The notes under the pieces were generated by a model. The model did no database searches, was not told the DNA's origin, and worked only from the letters and a program-made list of their open reading frames with translations. From Paucibacter sp. DJ2R-2 (lineage in GTDB: Bacteria; Pseudomonadota; Gammaproteobacteria; Burkholderiales; Burkholderiaceae_C), in the NCBI RefSeq assembly GCF_025717675.1, contig NZ_JAJIRT010000004.1:394445-458444 (forward strand): a stretch of DNA of 64,000 nucleotides. Direction: 5' to 3'. The translations under genes and the position numbers were made by a program. This document shows, in pieces, positions 1 through 9,832 of this stretch (its first letter is position 1; each line of letters starts with the position of its first letter).

Positions 1-9
1 ATATCGGGC

Positions 10-1125
10 ATGCCACGCCCGATCGAAGCCCTCATCCACCTCCCTCACCTGGCCCACAACCTGGCGCGCGCACGCGCCTGCGTGCCGGACGCCCAGGTCT
101 GGGCCGTCGTCAAAGCCAATGCCTATGGCCACGGCATCGAGAACGTCTTCGAGGCCTTCCGGGCTGCGGACGGCATCGCCTTGCTGGACCTGGACGAAGC
201 GCAGCGCGTGCGGGCCCTCGGTTGGCGCGGCCCCATCTTGCTGCTCGAGGGCTGCTTCGAGTCGCGGGATCTGGAGCTCTGCTCGCGCCTCAAGCTCTGG
301 CATGCGGTGCACTGCGAACAGCAGATCGACTGGCTGGCCATGCACAAGACGCACGAGCCGCACCGCGTCTTCCTGAAGATGAACAGCGGCATGAACCGCC
401 TGGGTTTCAGCCCGCAGGCCTTCCGCGCGGCCTGGACCCGGCTCAACGCCCTGCCCCAGGTGGACGAGATTTCGCTGATGACGCATTTCTCCGATGCCGA
501 TGCGCAGCGCTTTGGCAAAGACGGCATCGCCCACCAGGTCGCCGCCTTCCAGGCCGCCACTGCCGACCTTCCCGGTGAGCGCTCACTCTCCAACAGCGCG
601 GCTACGCTGCGTTACAACCAGATCGAAAGCGTGCGGGCCGACTGGGTCCGTGCCGGCATCATGAGCTATGGCGGCGTGCCCGACTACCCCGAGCATGACG
701 CCGCCCATTGGGACCTCAAGCCCGGCATGAGCTTGCGCGCCAAGGTCATCGGCATCCAACATCTGCAGCCCGGCGACACCGTCGGCTACGGCAGCAGCTT
801 CACGGCCGACCGGCCCATGCGCATCGGCACCGTGGCCTGTGGCTACGCCGACGGCTACCCGCGCCATGCCGGCAGCGGCACCCCGGTGCTGGTCGACGGG
901 CAGCGCAGTGCCACGGTCGGCCGGGTGTCCATGGACATGCTCGCCGTCGACCTGACCCTGCTGCCGCATGCCGGACTCGGCAGCGAAGTGACGCTCTGGG
1001 GCTTGAGCAGCCGCGGCGCCGTGCTCGGCATCGACGAGGTGGCCAAGGCCGCCGGCACCATTGGCTATGAGCTGATGTGCGCTCTCACCAAGCGCGTGCC
1101 GGTCAGCGTCGTGCATGGCGACTGA
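10..1125 (+). CDS. alr: Alanine racemase
   Basis: PLP-dependent enzyme that interconverts L- and D-alanine and so supplies D-Ala for peptidoglycan. The N-terminal TIM barrel carries the PLP lysine in [10 protein letters not shown] (Lys about residue 35). The C-terminal beta domain carries the catalytic tyrosine in VGYGSSF (about residue 260), followed by [10 protein letters not shown] and GRVSMDML. Length (371 aa) is normal for the family. The ATG lies 9 bases into the window, so anything upstream is cut off. It could be called dadX instead of alr, since the two isozymes cannot be told apart here; the neighbouring genes are not the amino-acid catabolism genes typical of dadX. Confidence 0.95.
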   Translation: MPRPIEALIHLPHLAHNLARARACVPDAQVWAVVKANAYGHGIENVFEAFRAADGIALLDLDEAQRVRALGWRGPILLLEGCFESRDLELCSRLKLWHAVHCEQQIDWLAMHKTHEPHRVFLKMNSGMNRLGFSPQAFRAAWTRLNALPQVDEISLMTHFSDADAQRFGKDGIAHQVAAFQAATADLPGERSLSNSAATLRYNQIESVRADWVRAGIMSYGGVPDYPEHDAAHWDLKPGMSLRAKVIGIQHLQPGDTVGYGSSFTADRPMRIGTVACGYADGYPRHAGSGTPVLVDGQRSATVGRVSMDMLAVDLTLLPHAGLGSEVTLWGLSSRGAVLGIDEVAKAAGTIGYELMCALTKRVPVSVVHGD

Positions 1126-1143
1126 GCGGCTGCGGGTGGCGCG

Positions 1144-1548
1144 GTGATCCTGAACTGGACGCCCGCCGACTGGGAGCTGGACTTCAGCTTCATACGCGCC
1201 AGCGGCCCGGGCGGGCAGAACGTCAACAAGGTGTCGAGCGCCGTGCACCTGCGCTTCGACATTGAACGCTCCAGCTTGCCGCCCCTGATCAAGCAGCGCC
1301 TGCTGGCTCTGTCCGACCAGCGCCTCAACAACGAGGGCGTGATCGTCATCAAGGCGCAGGATTCGCGCAGCCAGGAGGCCAACCGAGCCGATGCGGTGGC
1401 CCGCTTGGTCGATCTGGTCCAGAGCGTGGCCCACACGCCCAAAGCCCGCAAGGCCACCAAGCCGACCTGGGGCTCCAAGCAGCGCCGCCTGGAGGGCAAG
1501 GCGCAGCGCAGCGGCATCAAGGCCAGGCGCGGCCGGGTGCAGGAATAG
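1144..1548 (+). CDS. arfB: Alternative ribosome-rescue factor ArfB (YaeJ-like)
   Basis: Peptidyl-tRNA hydrolase that frees ribosomes stalled on mRNAs lacking a stop codon. It has the release-factor motif GGQ (residues 23-25, in SGPGGQNVNKV) that enters the peptidyl-transferase centre. It ends in a long basic tail (about residues 105-134, rich in K and R) of the kind that occupies the empty mRNA channel. There is no codon-recognition domain, and the 134 aa length fits the family. The start is GTG, 18 bases after the alr stop, so the gene probably shares the alr transcript. Confidence 0.93.
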   Translation: MILNWTPADWELDFSFIRASGPGGQNVNKVSSAVHLRFDIERSSLPPLIKQRLLALSDQRLNNEGVIVIKAQDSRSQEANRADAVARLVDLVQSVAHTPKARKATKPTWGSKQRRLEGKAQRSGIKARRGRVQE

Positions 1549-1665
1549 GCGATCCGCGGGTATACCCTGATTCCATGCAGCTGAGGCCCCGAGCCTTGCA
1601 GTTCGTCGCAGGCCGCTGGACCGACCCTGGCGGCCTGCGCACACTGACTTCCATGGCAACTCGCC

Positions 1666-2112
1666 ATGCAAGACCAGGAGCCCCGCATCATGTCCCTCAG
1701 CAACGAACTGGAACGCCTGGCCGAACTGCATCAGCGCGGTCAACTGTCCGACGATGAGTTTCAGCGTGCCAAGGAGCGGCTGTTGCAAGGGCAGGCCAGC
1801 GAGTCGTCCAGCACCTACAGCCGTGCCCAGGCCCAGCCGGATCGCAAGGAGCAAGGCTTGGGCTCGGCCATCAACCGCCTGCAGCGCAGCCGCGATGAAC
1901 GCTGGTTGGGCGGCGTCTGCGGCGGCCTGATGGAGATCAGTGGCACAGCGGCCTGGATCTGGCGCCTGATCTTCCTGTCCCTGCTGTTCTGCCACGGCGC
2001 CGGTCTGCTCGCCTACCTGCTGCTCTGGCTGCTGGTGCCCGAAGCGCCCAAGCCCGTCCCGGGCCTGGGCTGGCAGAACGACGAGGGCACTCGCAAAGCG
2101 CCCTCGCTTTGA
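1666..2112 (+). CDS. PspC-domain membrane protein with SHOCT-like N-terminus
   Basis: Small membrane protein of the PspC (phage-shock) type. An N-terminal SHOCT-like helix pair is seen in LAELHQRGQLSDDEFQRAKE. Then follows the PspC core (GGVCGGLMEISGTAAWIWR) and a membrane segment ending LLLWLLVPEAP. The family is linked to envelope stress, but no other psp genes are nearby, so the role here is open. A second ATG at 1690 is an equally reasonable start. The stop lies 8 bases from the stop of the convergent TonB-like gene. Confidence 0.82.
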   Translation: MQDQEPRIMSLSNELERLAELHQRGQLSDDEFQRAKERLLQGQASESSSTYSRAQAQPDRKEQGLGSAINRLQRSRDERWLGGVCGGLMEISGTAAWIWRLIFLSLLFCHGAGLLAYLLLWLLVPEAPKPVPGLGWQNDEGTRKAPSL

Positions 2113-2120
2113 GCGTGAAC

Positions 2121-2819
2121 TCAATCGACGCGGAAGGCAAACTCCTGCTCGAAGCGATGGTTGCCGGGACAGACATAGTGTTCGCGCAGCGTGCTCTCGA
2201 TGGCGCCCATCAGTTGGCGGCGTGTCTTGCCATCGAGGGCGCCGCGCGCGGCCAGCAGCTCGGTGGCCACCACGCGACCCTCGCGCACGGTGGCCAGGAT
2301 CTTGAACACCGCCTCACCACTCCAACTCAGGGCGGGCAGCTCGGGCCGGGCCATCTGCGTGCAGACCATGCCGGCCTGACGAATCGCCGGCTCGACCACG
2401 GGCGGGCTCTGCACGGGCTCGGCCACGGTCGGCCGCGGGCTGTAGTCCACCACCGGCGGACCGTCGTAGCGGGTCTGGATGTCGGTGGGGCTGGGATCGC
2501 GCTGGATCACGATGTCGGGCAACGGCACCTTGATTGGCAAAGGAATGTCGCGCAAGTGCTGCGGCAGCTCCACCGCGATCGGCTGGGGCACAGGCTCGGG
2601 CGGCTTGGGCGCATCCATCAGAACCTCCACCTCGGTCTTGGCCGGTGGTTTGGGCAGGCTGGGTCGGGCAAAGCCCTGAATCAAGCCGACCACCAGAGCC
2701 ACATGCACCAAGACCGCAATGCCCAGGCCGGTGTAGCGGGCCGGGCCCGGCTGAGGCTTCAGTGCAGTGTCGAATACAAAAGAGAGAGAAGTTGAAGAGG
2801 TAGCGAGCTGCTGAGTCAT
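2121..2819 (-). CDS. TonB-like energy transducer
   Basis: Predicted inner-membrane protein that couples proton motive force to outer-membrane transporters. It has one N-terminal membrane segment (about residues 29-46) and a long proline-rich periplasmic linker with PKPP and PPEPVPQP stretches. The C-terminal domain resembles TonB (AVFKILATVREGRVVATELL), ending at the stop. An AAGGA ribosome site 8 bases before the chosen ATG fixes the start; the open frame runs further upstream but without a start of similar quality. No exbB/exbD or receptor gene is adjacent. The final domain is divergent from classical TonB. Confidence 0.75.
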   Translation of the reverse strand: MTQQLATSSTSLSFVFDTALKPQPGPARYTGLGIAVLVHVALVVGLIQGFARPSLPKPPAKTEVEVLMDAPKPPEPVPQPIAVELPQHLRDIPLPIKVPLPDIVIQRDPSPTDIQTRYDGPPVVDYSPRPTVAEPVQSPPVVEPAIRQAGMVCTQMARPELPALSWSGEAVFKILATVREGRVVATELLAARGALDGKTRRQLMGAIESTLREHYVCPGNHRFEQEFAFRVD

Positions 2820-3073
2820 GCGATCCATCCTTTCGATCAAGGCAAGAGGGTCTTCGATGAAGGGCCTGACGTCTTCACTGGCGCGGGCCTGAGCCCAGGC
2901 TAAGGAGGAGCGGTGCCGCGCGTCAACGGCGAAACAGGACGCCCACCGCGCCTGTGGCTGCACGCAGACAAGCCCAGCCATGACCTCCGGGACCCCTGCG
3001 CGCTTGTGCCAAGCTCGGGGGTGCACCGCCCCCGCTTCGGGAAGAACGGCGGCACGCTTCAGGAGGCCCGTCC

Positions 3074-4477
3074 ATGCCCGATTCCTCCGCCGCCCCGCAG
3101 CGGCTTGAACACGACAGCTTCGGCGACATCGCCGTTCCCGCCGAGCACCTCTGGGGCGCGCAAACGCAGCGCTCCTTGCAGTTCTTTGCCATCTCCACCG
3201 AACGCCAGGCGCCCGAGCTGATCCATGCATTGGTGCTGGTGAAGAAGATCAGTGCCCGTGTCAACGGCGAGTTAGGTCTCTTGGAACCGGCCAAAGCCGA
3301 GGCCATCGTCGCGGCCGCCGATGAAATACTGGCCGGGCGCTGGGCCGAGGAGTTCCCGCTGTCGGTCTGGCAGACCGGCTCGGGCACGCAGACGAATATG
3401 AACGTCAACGAGGTGCTGGCCAACCGCGCCAGCGAGCTGCTCGGCGGCCCGCGCGGCCCCGCGCGCCGGGTGCACGCGAACGACGAGGTCAACCTCGGCC
3501 AGTCCTCCAACGACGTCTTTCCTACCGCCATGCACATCGCCGCGGCGCTGGCGATCGAGCAGCAGCTGATGCCGGCCCTGGAGGAGTTGCGCAGCCAGCT
3601 CGACCTCAAGGCCCGGGCCTTCGCCGACATCATCAAGATCGGCCGCACGCATCTGCAGGACGCCACGCCCCTGACCCTGGGCCAGGAGTTTTCGGGCTAT
3701 GTGGCGCAGCTGGCGCAAGGCCGGCTGCACCTGCAAGCCGCCCTGCCCCATCTCTACCAACTGGCCCTGGGCGGCACGGCGGTCGGTACCGGCCTGAACG
3801 CCCACCCCGCCTTTGCCGAGCGCGCTGCGGCCGGCATCGCCGAGGCGACCGGCCTGCCCTTTGTCAGTGCGCCCAATAAATTTGAGGTGATGGCGGCGGC
3901 CGATGCCCTCGTGCACGGCCATGGGGTACTGAAGACCGTGGCCGCCAGCCTGATGAAGATCGCCAACGACATCCGCTGGCTGGCCAGCGGTCCGCGTTGC
4001 GGCCTCGGCGAGCTGCAGATCCCGGAGAACGAACCGGGCTCCTCCATCATGCCGGGCAAGATCAACCCGACCCAGAGTGAAGCCCTGACCATGATCTGCT
4101 GCCAGGTCTTCGGCAACGATGTGGCGCTCAATTTCGGCGGCGCCAGCGGCAACTTCGAGCTCAATGTGTTCCGACCGATGATGGCCCACAACTTCCTGCA
4201 AAGCGCCCGCCTGCTCAGCGACGGTGCGCGCAGCTTCAGCCAACACTGCGTTGCGGGCATCGAGCCGCGGCGCGAGCGCATCCAGCAATTGCTCAATGAG
4301 TCCCTGATGCTGGTGACGGCCCTGGCTCCCCATATCGGCTACGACCAGGCCGCTCAGATTGCCAAACTGGCGCATACCCAGGGCAGCAGCCTGCGCCAGG
4401 CGGCCCTGCAATTGGGCCTGCTGAGCGAGCAAGACTTCGACCGCTGGGTGCGCGTCGAGGACATGGTCGGCCGCTGA
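3074..4477 (+). CDS. fumC: Class II fumarate hydratase
   Basis: Iron-independent fumarase of the TCA cycle, interconverting fumarate and malate in the cytoplasm. The family signature [13 protein letters not shown] is complete, as are the substrate-binding stretches [12 protein letters not shown] and [11 protein letters not shown]. The 467 aa length is standard for the homotetrameric class II enzyme. It is preceded by about 250 bases of intergenic DNA shared with the divergent TonB-like gene and is followed by a terminator hairpin. Confidence 0.96.
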   Translation: MPDSSAAPQRLEHDSFGDIAVPAEHLWGAQTQRSLQFFAISTERQAPELIHALVLVKKISARVNGELGLLEPAKAEAIVAAADEILAGRWAEEFPLSVWQTGSGTQTNMNVNEVLANRASELLGGPRGPARRVHANDEVNLGQSSNDVFPTAMHIAAALAIEQQLMPALEELRSQLDLKARAFADIIKIGRTHLQDATPLTLGQEFSGYVAQLAQGRLHLQAALPHLYQLALGGTAVGTGLNAHPAFAERAAAGIAEATGLPFVSAPNKFEVMAAADALVHGHGVLKTVAASLMKIANDIRWLASGPRCGLGELQIPENEPGSSIMPGKINPTQSEALTMICCQVFGNDVALNFGGASGNFELNVFRPMMAHNFLQSARLLSDGARSFSQHCVAGIEPRRERIQQLLNESLMLVTALAPHIGYDQAAQIAKLAHTQGSSLRQAALQLGLLSEQDFDRWVRVEDMVGR

Positions 4478-4493
4478 GTCAGGAGCGGCCATG

Positions 4494-4525
4494 AAAAAAG
4501 GCGAGCGGCCCGAAGGGCGCTCGCC
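4494..4525 (-). terminator. Rho-independent terminator
   Basis: GGCGAGCG at 4500-4507 pairs with CGCTCGCC at 4518-4525. An A6 run at 4494-4499 gives a U tract on the minus strand, so it mainly ends the PEP-CTERM gene on that strand. It may also slow readthrough from fumC. Confidence 0.8.
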
Positions 4526-4549
4526 TCTCAGAAAGCTGCGTACGGAGGT

Positions 4550-5068
4550 TCAGGCGGCCGCGCCGGGCGCCAGCTTACGGCGGCGCGCCAGGGCGCCGAT
4601 GCCGGCCAGGCCCAGCGCCATATAGACGTAGGAGGCGGCTTCAGGCACGGCCGTGACCGAGAAGCTGATCGGGGTCTCGATCGCCTGGCCATCGACCACC
4701 TGCAGGTCGAAATGCTGACCCTCGAAGAAATAGACATTGAAGTGGCCCGCATCTCCACCGCCCACGTCATAAAGCATGCCGGCATCGGTGAAGTAATTGC
4801 CGCTGTTGGCGAACTGGTTGTCGTAGGCAAAGTTGCCGTCTTCGCCCACGGGCACCAAACCTAGGATGGCCACACCATTGCGGCTACCGCTGATGCTGAG
4901 GATGTCCTCGGGTACCAGGGCGGCACCGGCGGTCGTGAAAGTGCCAGAGGCGCTCACGCCCGTGCCGGTATAGGACCAGGCCCAGCTCGTGTCGGCCTGC
5001 GCCAAGCCAGAGGCCATGAGGGCGGCGCCGCTCAGAAGTGCAGCAGCGACTTGCTTGAGAAACTTCAT
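4550..5068 (-). CDS. PEP-CTERM sorting-domain protein
   Basis: Exported protein of 172 aa. It has an N-terminal signal peptide (cleavage expected near ASGLAQADT). The C-terminal PEP-CTERM anchor has a VPEAAS motif, a hydrophobic helix (YMALGLAGIGALA) and a basic RRRK end. This signal is recognised by exosortase (EpsH/XrtA) in bacteria that make exopolysaccharide. The central 110 residues are unrecognised and rich in G, S and aromatic residues, as usual for this class. A second PEP-CTERM gene follows upstream on the same strand. Confidence 0.88.
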   Translation of the reverse strand: MKFLKQVAAALLSGAALMASGLAQADTSWAWSYTGTGVSASGTFTTAGAALVPEDILSISGSRNGVAILGLVPVGEDGNFAYDNQFANSGNYFTDAGMLYDVGGGDAGHFNVYFFEGQHFDLQVVDGQAIETPISFSVTAVPEAASYVYMALGLAGIGALARRRKLAPGAAA

Positions 5069-5156
5069 GGGACATCCTTTGCGTGAGTGGTGTCGCCCGG
5101 AAACCGGGAACTGAAAACCAAATCACGATAGGCCGGGCTTTCAGCAGCGTCAACGA

Positions 5157-5181
5157 GGGCAAAGCCCAAGAGGGCTTGCCC
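5157..5181 (-). terminator. Possible terminator hairpin
   Basis: GGGCAAAGCCC at 5157-5167 pairs imperfectly with GGGCTTGCCC at 5172-5181, just after the stop of the second PEP-CTERM gene. There is no clear U tract, so termination is uncertain. Confidence 0.4.
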
Positions 5182-5196
5182 GGCCCCTAAGTTCAA

Positions 5197-5853
5197 TCAA
5201 ACCTGCCGACGCCGACGGGCGACCAGACCCAAGACACCCAGACCGGACAGCAGCAAGGCGTAAGTTTCAGGTTCCGGCACGGCCGCGACGGCTGCCAGGG
5301 TCAGGTTGTCGGCGGTGGGCCAGAGGACCGTACCGGCAGCCGGGGCCGACTGCAGCGTGGCGGACAGCAAAGCACCATCGGATACAAAACCGACGAAGCT
5401 GCTGGTCGTGGCGCCCGTGATGGTCTGAGTGACCGTGCCGCTGGCGTCGGTGGCGGTCAGCACCACATCGCCGGCCGCAAATAGGCCCGAGATGTTGGAA
5501 CCGAAGAAGTTGCCGCCGAAGGCGCTCACACCGCCGGTGAAGCCGTTGAAGGTCACGGAGTCGGTGGCGATATTGGTGGACAACCAGGGATTGGCCACGG
5601 TGCCGGCACCCCAGAAGCTGCTGGTGCTGGCGGTCGCGGTGTAGCCATAGGAACCGGCGGTGCGATTGATGGGGCTGGGGGTGGCGCCAGTGATGGAAAA
5701 GCCGGTGAAGGTGTCGACGCCAGGCGCAGTCACAGCAGCCAGGAAGGCCGCTTGTGAGGTGTAGACCGTCACCGTGGCATGGGCGCCGCCGGCGAAGCAG
5801 ACCAGCGTGGCCAGAGCCAGAGGCTGAAGCAGGAATTTGGATGTGAGCGACAT
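5197..5853 (-). CDS. PEP-CTERM sorting-domain protein
   Basis: Exported protein of 218 aa. The signal peptide ends near GGAHATV. The C-terminal anchor has VPEPETYAL, a hydrophobic helix and a final RRRRQV. The body is beta-rich with many T, S and G residues and no recognisable catalytic motif. The start chosen has AAGGGA 8 bases upstream; the frame stays open for 96 more bases. It has no sequence similarity to the neighbouring PEP-CTERM protein outside the two sorting signals, so the pair shares a secretion route rather than recent ancestry. Confidence 0.86.
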   Translation of the reverse strand: MSLTSKFLLQPLALATLVCFAGGAHATVTVYTSQAAFLAAVTAPGVDTFTGFSITGATPSPINRTAGSYGYTATASTSSFWGAGTVANPWLSTNIATDSVTFNGFTGGVSAFGGNFFGSNISGLFAAGDVVLTATDASGTVTQTITGATTSSFVGFVSDGALLSATLQSAPAAGTVLWPTADNLTLAAVAAVPEPETYALLLSGLGVLGLVARRRRQV

Positions 5854-6177
5854 GGACAGTTCCCTTGAGGTCAGTGCGTGGAGTTCGCGAAACGAGGCGC
5901 CAGGGTGGCGCTTCGAAGCCTCAGTGTCAGCAGCGTGACAAATGCTCACAAGTCTATGAGCTAGGGGGATCTGTCCCCGGCAAAGGGCTCAGGCCAACCC
6001 TGTGTTTCAGACTGGCACGGGCAGCCCAGGCACCGGGCCTTGGCACTCAAGGCCGCAATCAGCCCGTCTGATGCAGATCGCAAAAATGGTGGGACGCTGA
6101 GATTTGATTCGCGGTTAGCATGCCACCGCGCGCCTTCGCCATTGGGGTCAAAGGGCAGCTACGCAACCCTCCGCTTC
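5854..6177 (+). other. Intergenic region between divergent genes
   Basis: About 320 bases between the second PEP-CTERM gene and the divergent sensor kinase. It should hold both promoters. No convincing ORF, RNA gene or repeat was seen. Confidence 0.5.
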
Positions 6178-8406
6178 ATGCAATCGTGGCGCCAAGCCTT
6201 TCGTGAGCAGTCCCTGGCGCGCCAGCTGCTGTTGCAGCTGAGCGTGCTGGTGTTCCTGATGCTGCTGTCGCTGGCCGGCATGGCCTATATCTTGGTCGGG
6301 CGCCTGGTCGAGCAAGGCGTCCCGCCGATCTTGCAGCGCAGCGTGGAGCTGCAAGCAGCCCTGCAAGGCCAGACCTTCAAGTCGGCACAGATCAGCGTGG
6401 AAAGGCTGGCCAAGGAATGGCTGCATCGGATTGACCAGCCTTCCGACGCCGAGATCGAGCGCCGGTTTGCACAGCTGTTTGAGCGCCAGGCTGATGGCGT
6501 CTGGCGCATCCAAGCGCCATGGATAGACACGCTCCGAGCGCCGACTTTCTACCTTCAGCATGGCGCACAAGGACCCGATGCCTCGGTACGCCGCCGCGCT
6601 GTTGTCAGCCATACCCTGCTCAGTGAGCAGGGGCCGGCGCTCGTGCCGCCGTATTTTTCGGTGTACACCGACTTTGTCGAGAAGGGCCTGATGGTGTTCT
6701 CGCTGGGCATCGACTGGGGCAAGAGCGCTAGCTCGGCCACCGACAACTTCAGCTACCCCACCATGACCGGTTCGGACCCGGCTCGCAATCCGGAACGACG
6801 CAGCTTCTGGACGCCCGTCTACTACGACGGCGAAGCGAAGGCGTGGATGGTTTCGGTGATCCAGCCCCTCGATTGGCGCGGGCGCTGGGTGGGCACCATG
6901 GGGCATGACATCACCATCGACACCTTGCTGCAGCAGATCGCCGAAACCAAGGCACCGCTGGCTTCGGTGTCCATGATCTTCAGCCGCGACGGCCATCTGA
7001 TCGCCCACCCCGAACTGCGCGAACGAATTGCCGCAGCCCAGGGTCAACTGGCTTTGGGTGATTTGAAAGACCCGGTGCTGAGCTCGGTGCATCAGCTGAT
7101 CAAGAGCGCGCCCTCCGAGCAGCGCAGCGCACGTACACCGGATGGCCGCTATCTGCTGGTTTGGTCGCGCATCGATGGGCCTGACTGGTGGTCGGTGCAG
7201 CTGCTGCCGCAAGCGGCCATCAATGCGCTGCTGGAGCGACTCGTGGGCGCCTTGCTGACAGTCGGCGCCATCACGCTGCTTCTGACTTTGTTGCTCTTGA
7301 AGGCTTTGATCCGTCAACGCCTGCAAAGACCGCTGAATGCGATCACCGCGTCCACGGAAGCCTTGGCTGCGCACCTGCTGAGCGGGGCCGAACCGCAGGC
7401 CCTGCCGCCGCAGGCTTCACGGGATCTGCGGCGCCTGAACCAGGCCTTCGACAGCATGGCGACCGAGTTGGCGGTACATCGGCGCCAGGAACAAGCGGCC
7501 TTGCTGGCCTTGGAAGGCGAAGTGCAAGAACGCCGCCACGCCGAGGAAGCGGTGCGTTTACTGAACCTGTCTCTTGAAGCGCGCGTGCGCGAACGAGGCG
7601 ACGCCTTGCAGCAAGCTCAGAACGAGCTGGTTCAGCGCGAAACCCTGGCCAGCCTGGGCTCCCTGGTGGCGGGGGTCTCGCACGAGCTCAACACACCCAT
7701 CGGCAATGCCTTGATTGCCGCCGACACCGCGAGCAGCGCACTCCAGCAGGCACAGCAACAGCTGGCCGGAGGCACGGTCAAGCGCAGCGAACTGCTGTCC
7801 CGCATCGCCTTGGCCGAGCAATCACTGGAGCTGTGCCTTGGCAATCTGCGCCGCAGCGCCGGCTTGGTGCGCGACTTCAAGCAAGTTGCAATCGACCGGG
7901 CCAGCTTGCAGCGCCGCCCTTTTGAGCTGAGAAAAGTCAGCGAGGAGGTGGTGCATCTGCTGCATTTCGCCTTGAAGACAGGGCACCATGAAGTCTTGAT
8001 TGACCTGCCCGAAGACCTCAGCCTGGACGGCTATCCGGGTGCTTTTGGCCAAGTGCTGACCAATTTGGTGCAAAACGCGGTGCTGCATGGCTTCGACGAG
8101 CGCACGGGTGGCCGCATCGAGATCAAGCTGAAGTCAGCCGATGTACAGAGTGTGGTGATCACCGTCAGCGACAACGGCTGCGGCATTCCGCCGGAGCATC
8201 TGGACCAAGTCTTCAAACCCTTCTTTACCACCCGCTTCGGCAAAGGGGGCAGCGGCCTGGGCCTGCACCTGGTGTACAGCCTGGTGCGCAATGTGCTCGG
8301 TGGTCAGATCGAATTGCACAGCGAGCTGGGCAAGGGCACCAGCCTGACCTTGACCCTGCCGCGCCATGCGCCTGTCGACAGTGGACCGAGCAAAGTGAAC
8401 GGCTGA
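6178..8406 (+). CDS. Membrane sensor histidine kinase (orphan)
   Basis: Sensor kinase of about 743 aa. A first membrane segment (about residues 15-37) is followed by a large periplasmic dCache-like region with FWTPVYYDGEAKAWMV and a second membrane segment near residue 350. Then come a linker and a coiled coil. The phospho-acceptor box is SHELNTPIG (His about 502). The ATP-binding domain has the N box LVQNAVLHGF and G boxes DNGCGIP and GSGLGLHLV. No response regulator is adjacent, so its partner is elsewhere. The ATG chosen begins the first membrane segment properly; the frame is open 138 bases further upstream but that part looks non-coding. Confidence 0.9.
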   Translation: MQSWRQAFREQSLARQLLLQLSVLVFLMLLSLAGMAYILVGRLVEQGVPPILQRSVELQAALQGQTFKSAQISVERLAKEWLHRIDQPSDAEIERRFAQLFERQADGVWRIQAPWIDTLRAPTFYLQHGAQGPDASVRRRAVVSHTLLSEQGPALVPPYFSVYTDFVEKGLMVFSLGIDWGKSASSATDNFSYPTMTGSDPARNPERRSFWTPVYYDGEAKAWMVSVIQPLDWRGRWVGTMGHDITIDTLLQQIAETKAPLASVSMIFSRDGHLIAHPELRERIAAAQGQLALGDLKDPVLSSVHQLIKSAPSEQRSARTPDGRYLLVWSRIDGPDWWSVQLLPQAAINALLERLVGALLTVGAITLLLTLLLLKALIRQRLQRPLNAITASTEALAAHLLSGAEPQALPPQASRDLRRLNQAFDSMATELAVHRRQEQAALLALEGEVQERRHAEEAVRLLNLSLEARVRERGDALQQAQNELVQRETLASLGSLVAGVSHELNTPIGNALIAADTASSALQQAQQQLAGGTVKRSELLSRIALAEQSLELCLGNLRRSAGLVRDFKQVAIDRASLQRRPFELRKVSEEVVHLLHFALKTGHHEVLIDLPEDLSLDGYPGAFGQVLTNLVQNAVLHGFDERTGGRIEIKLKSADVQSVVITVSDNGCGIPPEHLDQVFKPFFTTRFGKGGSGLGLHLVYSLVRNVLGGQIELHSELGKGTSLTLTLPRHAPVDSGPSKVNG

Positions 8407-8418
8407 GCCGAAGAGGCG

Positions 8419-9300
8419 TCAGGCAGGCCGTGTCGCCATGAAGATGCTGCCCAGGCACAGCCCCATGCCCGCGAGCGACAGCACATTGGGCACCCAGCCC
8501 TCCAGAGCTGCCGAGATGCCCAAGGCAATCACCGGAATCACCACCCCGGTCAGCGCCGCCCTGGCCGGACCCTGCAATTGCGCGAGCTTGAAATAGAGCA
8601 CAAAGGCCGTCACCGAGCCGAACACCGCCAGGTAAAGCAGGCTCAGCACATAGGGCGCACGCCAGTCGAAATGCAGGCCTTGGCCGCTCAGCAGCGACAT
8701 CAGCAGCAGGAACACCGCGCCATAGCCCATGCTCCAGGCCAGGATGGGCACCAGGGGCAGGCCGCGCCGCGTCAAGGTCAAGGTCAGCACATTGCCGATG
8801 CAGGCGGCCAGCACAGCCAGCAGGCCCAGGCCCAAGCCCAGTGCCGCGGTCGGGCGCGCGCCGGTCTCGGCGATCTCGGGCCAGAAGATCATCACCACGC
8901 CGACCACCCCGCCGCTGGCGCACAGCAAAAAGCGCCGCGTCACCTTCTGGCCGAAAAAGAAACGGCCGCTCAGCGCATTGCCAAACACCATGAGGCAGAA
9001 CAACACGGCCACCAAGCCCGTCGGGATGTGACGTTCGGCCTCGTAGACCGAGTAGTAGTTGCCGCTGTACTGAACGATGCCGGTGGCCAGCATCAGCAGA
9101 TGGGCGCCCGCCGGCATGCGCAGCGATTCACGGCGCCAGAGCGCCAGCCCGAACAGCAAGGCGGCCGCGATGGCAAATCGCCAGCCCACGGAGTTGAGCA
9201 CCGGCACGCCGCTGTCCAACTGGTACAGGATCACATGCCAGGTGCTGGCCCAGATCAGGGTCGGGCCCCAGAACAGCCAACGGGTGGAAATGGTGGGCAT
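8419..9300 (-). CDS. EamA-family transporter (DMT superfamily)
   Basis: Inner-membrane protein of 293 aa with about ten hydrophobic segments in two repeated halves, as in EamA/RhaT drug-metabolite transporters. The first half contains FGNALSGRFFFGQKVT and the second half YLAVFGSVTAFVLYFKLAQL. Substrate is unknown. The ATG has no ribosome site in front of it; instead a terminator and a T-rich stretch end 7 bases upstream. The gene may be leaderless or start further in, but the first residues (WGPTLIWASTWHVI) fit the first helix well. Confidence 0.85.
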   Translation of the reverse strand: MPTISTRWLFWGPTLIWASTWHVILYQLDSGVPVLNSVGWRFAIAAALLFGLALWRRESLRMPAGAHLLMLATGIVQYSGNYYSVYEAERHIPTGLVAVLFCLMVFGNALSGRFFFGQKVTRRFLLCASGGVVGVVMIFWPEIAETGARPTAALGLGLGLLAVLAACIGNVLTLTLTRRGLPLVPILAWSMGYGAVFLLLMSLLSGQGLHFDWRAPYVLSLLYLAVFGSVTAFVLYFKLAQLQGPARAALTGVVIPVIALGISAALEGWVPNVLSLAGMGLCLGSIFMATRPA

Positions 9301-9331
9301 CGAAAAAAGAAAACGCCTGCTTCAGGCGTTT
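9301..9331 (-). terminator. Rho-independent terminator
   Basis: AAACGCCTG at 9311-9319 and CAGGCGTTT at 9323-9331 form a 9-bp stem. On the minus strand it is followed by TTTTCTTTTTT. It should end transcription of the MAPEG gene immediately before the EamA start codon. Confidence 0.75.
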
Positions 9332-9400
9332 GTGAAAGGAAGGAAGGGGGAAGGAAAAAAGGCAGCGCCAAGCGGCCCAACACCAAGTGTCTGTCCCGGC

Positions 9401-9799
9401 TCAGCCTAACAGGCTTCGACCATAGACCCAGAAGACATAGGCTGTTGCCGCCAAAAGCACAGAAAAAGTCATGGCCATGCCAGCAATGCGAAAGCTGAAA
9501 TTCTCACGCGCCTGGCTGACACCGTAGGCATGCGAACAGCGGCCAAGCACCAACAGGAAGCCCAAGCCAAGCATCGCCCAAGTCGGAGCGCCCAGGTTCT
9601 CGGCGAAAAACAGGAGCAAGAGCGTGATGGGCACATACTCAGCGAAATTCGAATGCACCCGCACCGCGCGCAGCATCTCGCTATTGCCCGCATCACCCAG
9701 ACCAATCTTCAGCCGATGGCGCAAACGCAGGGTTCGCACACTCAGCGCAAAAAACAGCAAGGCCAGAATGGCTGCAAACAAGGGGACGATGGGCATCAC
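9401..9799 (-). CDS. MAPEG-family membrane protein
   Basis: Four-helix membrane protein of 132 aa, typical of bacterial MAPEG proteins, a family related to microsomal glutathione transferases. Characteristic parts are RVHSNFAEYVPITLLLL and the later LGRCSHAYGVS. The enzymatic role of the bacterial members is mostly unknown. It ends in the terminator in front of the EamA gene. Confidence 0.86.
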   Translation of the reverse strand: MMPIVPLFAAILALLFFALSVRTLRLRHRLKIGLGDAGNSEMLRAVRVHSNFAEYVPITLLLLFFAENLGAPTWAMLGLGFLLVLGRCSHAYGVSQARENFSFRIAGMAMTFSVLLAATAYVFWVYGRSLLG

Positions 9800-9832
9800 G
9801 AACTGTCCTTCTACAAATCGCCGTCAAACGAT

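Noticed and set aside
583..2124. Long minus-strand frame opposite alr and arfB
   Set aside because: It is a shadow of the GC-rich coding strand; alr and arfB have complete motifs on the other strand.
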